A stretch of DNA of 64,000 bases from Endomychus coccineus (lineage: Eukaryota > Arthropoda > Insecta > Coleoptera > Endomychidae). Below, piece by piece: positions 60,656 through 64,000 of the stretch. The notes under the pieces were generated by a model that did not search any database, was not told where the DNA came from, and saw only the letters and a list, made by a program, of their open reading frames with translations. The position numbers and the translations under genes are program-made. How positions within the stretch are numbered: position 1 is the stretch's first letter; every line of letters begins with the position of its first letter. The DNA lies in NCBI GenBank assembly GCA_958510875.1, contig CAUEHT010000004.1, forward strand, positions 406,001 to 470,000. The letters run 5' to 3'.

Positions 60656-61921
60656 TTACTTTCGTTTGTTTTGATTTGTGAAAGTACCTGGGTTTTGTTT
60701 TGAAGTCGAAGCTGTAGCCAGGCCTTTAGGCTTCGACGCCACGTTTTTTGACTTACATCTTTTACAAGATGTGCTAACTATGTTAGGTACTCCACATCCA
60801 AAACAAAAAGTTTTCCTAGGGGCCGAACAAGAAGTATACTTGTGCCCTTGGGAACGACAATTCCAACAAACAACTGGAGAAAAGGTTTGTAACTCATTGA
60901 CTGTAGGTCTAAACTTTATTTTAGGTACAGTTTCCTGTACTACCTCTTGACTTTTAAAACGAAACTCGAAATCTTCTATTTGTCTACAATTCACTTTTAA
61001 ATCCTTTATTGATGTTAAATTATGTAATGCAAATTGATTCAATATGTGAGGTTGTAAATTGGACATAATTTGTTCTAATCTCGTTTCTTCATTAGGAGAA
61101 ACTTTAAGCCTGGAGAATAATTTTTCTACCGAAGCTATGTACAAACTGCATTTTTGTCCTGCAAGCTGTTTGCGATTTCTGATCTGATTCCATATTCCAA
61201 AGTCAAGGTATTTAGGCAAGAATTCTGCTTTTAATACCTCAATCAATTCCATCCAAGATGAAATAGAAGATCTCACGGATCTAAACCAATTCAAGGCATC
61301 ACCCTTGAAAAGATCAACAGCTGAAGAAAAAAGGTCTTCCTCTGTCAAACCTCGCGCCTCCCTCAATTCTTCTACTCTATCCAAAAAATCATAAACTTTT
61401 TGATGATCTCCCGACCCATCAAAAAATAAGTCCCATTTGAAAACAGGAACTTTGGAACGATACGATGATATTCCTTGGTTAATTGGAGTTTGCGGAGTAG
61501 AATTTCCTGGAACTTGACCAACAGGCCGAAGTTTAACAGCACAATCTCCTTCTAGAGCAAGTACATCAGCTGCTAATTTATCTTTTTGAATCTTATCATT
61601 TAAAGTTTCGGGATTGAGTCTGTCTATGCGAGCAGACAAGTGGTTTAGCCTAGTTTCTATTCTACTAGCATTATCCCCTGGTTCCCCCTGATATCTATTG
61701 ATTGCTTCCTTAATGTCTTTAAGAGACTCTGAAATTTCCACAATACTTTCTTCAAAATCGAATTCATCATTAATTGAAGTTAAACTTCTATCATGTTGTT
61801 CTCTATGCAAACAACCCCTTAAAAGCTTTCGTCTAGTATTAGCATCACCATCCGTAGATTGACCCCTAATAGCTAATTCATATGATAATTCTTTAGTTTT
61901 CAAAAAATTAGGCTCCATCAT
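60656..61921 (-). CDS. gag: Gypsy gag polyprotein
   Basis: 421 residues. N-terminal coiled-coil region, then a retrotransposon gag capsid domain at about 180-310 (WDLFFDGSGDHQKVYDFLDRVEEL, ALNWFRSVRSSISSW, FLPKYLDFGIWNQIRNRKQ), a CCHC zinc knuckle CWNCRSQGHKYTSC at about 355-368 and a second irregular CFGCGVP...CKRCK cysteine group, then a basic tail. Intact. Confidence 0.9.
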   Translation of the reverse strand: MMEPNFLKTKELSYELAIRGQSTDGDANTRRKLLRGCLHREQHDRSLTSINDEFDFEESIVEISESLKDIKEAINRYQGEPGDNASRIETRLNHLSARIDRLNPETLNDKIQKDKLAADVLALEGDCAVKLRPVGQVPGNSTPQTPINQGISSYRSKVPVFKWDLFFDGSGDHQKVYDFLDRVEELREARGLTEEDLFSSAVDLFKGDALNWFRSVRSSISSWMELIEVLKAEFLPKYLDFGIWNQIRNRKQLAGQKCSLYIASVEKLFSRLKVSPNEETRLEQIMSNLQPHILNQFALHNLTSIKDLKVNCRQIEDFEFRFKSQEVVQETVPKIKFRPTVNELQTFSPVVCWNCRSQGHKYTSCSAPRKTFCFGCGVPNIVSTSCKRCKSKNVASKPKGLATASTSKQNPGTFTNQNKRK

Positions 61922-62090
61922 CAAAGAACTTTATAAAATCGAATAATTTTTCAGAAAATAATTGTCAATCACTTCGTGCAAATTCAAACAGATCAAAAAA
62001 ATGAGATAAAAATAATAGAATGATCAATTTTTCACCTCTAATATATATTTCTCTCAATAACCATCAACTATGTTCTAGACCACGTTAAAG

Positions 62091-62101
62091 ATTGGGCGCC
62101 A
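62091..62101 (-). other. Primer-binding site, tRNA-Lys type
   Basis: The minus strand reads TGGCGCCCAAT one base after the 5' LTR, matching the 3' end of insect tRNA-Lys for the first ten bases. Confidence 0.7.
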
Positions 62102-62102
62102 G

Positions 62103-63899
62103 TGAAACGGACCCGCTTGGGTCGGTTTTAATTGGCCCAGCTAGCTCAATTTAAATTAATTACTCTCAGGGCTCGTAGTGAAACGTGCCTTGTGATTCAA
62201 GACTGGTGAATTGCCCGAGCGCCAACTGCTTGAAAAAAAAACTATAAAACCAAATGAATTCACGGTCAAGAATACAAGCACTACGAGATGGTTTAACAGT
62301 CGATGGAAATTCAGAGAAACAATACAAGTTCAACTTAACAATTCGTATATTCCACAGAATTTGAATTATAACAAAAGGTAAATTACAAATGTTTAGAATT
62401 CCAATTGGAAATATAAATAGTATTGAATTCGTAGAAACAATTATTAAATTAAATCAAATCGTAACATAAATGAAATTTTGAGTAAACGATTATTAAATTA
62501 AATTGGTTTGTAACATAAATTGAATAATAAGAAAACAATTAATAAATTAAATCAATTATTAAATTGAAAAGAACTAATTTTCCAATAAGAGGACTTACAG
62601 TATACCTCGAATGATTCTATAAAAATTAGTGGAATACAACTTCGGATAAACAACAAAATCAGAGAATGAAATTATGGTCATTCAAACAAGAAATGTTACC
62701 CTCCTTGGAACTCGTAGGAACTGGAAGTCGGTCCTGTCAGGAAAGTCACTAAACCGCCTGGGAGTGAAGGGGTGAGGAACCTCAGACGTTCAAACCCTGT
62801 AAATTCAAAGAACGAACAGTACCTGACTTGAGATCAAAAGGACAAGCAACACCGTCGGTTGGAATAACCAAGTGATTCCACAACCGATAATGTTATCTTT
62901 CCCAAATTGCGAAAACACTAGTACAAAATGGATATCTTGACGAGATATCAATTTAGGCAAAATTTCAATTTAATCTGAAAGAAATAAACAATTATAATTG
63001 ATTTTTAAAATTAGCAAAAAGTTAACATGTGACTAAAAGAATAATAATTAAATTTATATCTGAAAAAATATTATTTGAACGGTTGAAAATTTGCTAGTTA
63101 GCATAAAATTCTGGTTTGCTTGAAATGAATTATACACGTGGATTGATACTGTAAACTGTAATAACTCCCTAACGGCGTGACAGTGTCAATAATATATGTA
63201 TACCTAATAAGCAGTAATTAGGTTATTTCACCCTTATCAACCTTTACGGCACGTTGGTCTGATAAGACCACTCTATGTATCAAGTACTAGGATAACAAAA
63301 TGGCTATCTACAGAATCGCGCAACTAACATGTGCTCAAATTACAGGTTCAAGTAAAAGGTGGAAATTAAATATTGTCTGCAACAGCTGCCCACGACTCGT
63401 CAGAGTAATTCTATACAACGACTAAAACAATCCCGATAATGATGGAAATGATAAACTTGGGATCACGCTAAATGCAAATTTGATTGTGTGTTTTATTAGA
63501 GTAAGTCGAGAAAATTCCTCTGAAATATAATCACATGCGGGTACTCTACATCCGGACGTTTAATAACAATCTAAATCAAATTATCTGTAACCCAATGTGC
63601 ATCATATTTCAGAAGCCAAAGATTAAGAAAATGTATGCAAAGGATATGAAATATAACTCGACTTACCCTATTAAAGGTTAACACTACAATGCATTCTCTT
63701 CGACTTCCTTTCTATTACCTCCCACTTCGCGATATATAGTGACATCTCATATCAGGAATAGTAGTATCAATAATCTCTGTTTTATTAACCGGCAGATATC
63801 TTTGAATATCATATGACAAGTTTCTTCGCCGAAGAGAATTCTACTCTGTTCTTTAAAGAGTTTTATATAATAATCTCGTAACGCAACCTGTTCGTTACA
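62103..63899 (-). repeat. Gypsy 5' LTR (right in window)
   Basis: 1797 bp, same ends as the LTR at 39851-41647, followed by the GCTC duplication. Confidence 0.95.
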
Positions 63900-63903
63900 G
63901 CTC

Positions 63904-64000
63904 TTTAAGGAATTTAGCTTTCCCCTTTCCACTAACATATGTGACACTGTCTGGATCAATATTTTCCTTCAGAATTTCCTACATTTGATCATATTCCTGA
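63904..64000 (-). pseudogene. Exonuclease-like gene, part upstream of the gypsy insertion
   Basis: Matches 27735-27831 in reverse (AGGAATATGATCAAATGTAGG, GGAAAATATTGATCCAGACAGTGTCA). It shares the stop seen after YDQM at 27748. It continues beyond the window. Confidence 0.7.

Larger units (their letters stand above)
39851..63899 (-). mobile_element. Ty3/gypsy LTR retrotransposon carrying nested P4
   Basis: Two 1797-bp LTRs (TGAAACGG...GTTACA), 4-bp duplication GCTC at 39847-39850 and 63900-63903, tRNA-Lys-type primer site, polypurine tract, gag, and pol in the order PR-RT-RNase H-IN on the minus strand. P4 occupies 46546-59486 inside pol, so the element itself is about 11.1 kb. By eye the LTRs differ at roughly three dozen positions (about 2 percent). 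Confidence 0.95.

Overview
The window is eukaryotic, AT-rich, repeat-dense DNA, most likely from an arthropod (probably an insect). That rests on the mobile elements: Polinton/adintovirus-like virus elements, a Ty3/gypsy retrotransposon, a Crypton-like tyrosine recombinase, a degenerate Tc1/mariner-type transposase, and a 50-60 bp intron. I found no host housekeeping gene, so the species cannot be named.

The dominant content is at least four copies of a Polinton-like (adintovirus-like) element plus detached arms. P1 (about 1-6950) is a divergent, decayed lineage with its capsid module on the minus strand. P2 (about 7597-17904, plus strand) is 5'-truncated, full of stops, and interrupted by a Crypton-like element (about 10851-12640). 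P3 (about 38812 down to 31143, minus strand) is a decayed relative of P4. P4 (46546-59486, 12,941 bp) is structurally complete, with about 1.65 kb terminal inverted repeats and a 6-bp target duplication TGCAAG. From 18.9 to 31.1 kb lie loose terminal arms, minisatellites, accessory-gene remnants and other transposon fragments.

P4 gene order is packaging ATPase, DUF8207-like protein, phage-fibre-like coiled-coil protein, chromodomain integrase, PLA2 minor capsid protein, adenain-like protease, penton-like protein, a small overlapping ORF, major capsid protein and an MSV199-domain gene with one intron, all on the plus strand. Two overlapping minus-strand ORFs follow, one of them a probable membrane protein. 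Together these make an integration plus virion-assembly module. No protein-primed DNA polymerase B is seen in any copy. Several P4 genes carry stops or frameshifts, so this copy looks inactive.

The right-hand 24 kb is a three-layer nest. A Ty3/gypsy element (39851-63899, minus strand, two 1797-bp LTRs, 4-bp duplication GCTC) interrupts an exonuclease-like accessory gene of a Polinton fragment, and P4 interrupts that gypsy element's reverse transcriptase gene. P2 also ends inside a reverse transcriptase gene, of a different gypsy element, at the YLDD motif. Two independent Polinton insertions therefore lie within about 30 codons of each other in the same retrotransposon domain.
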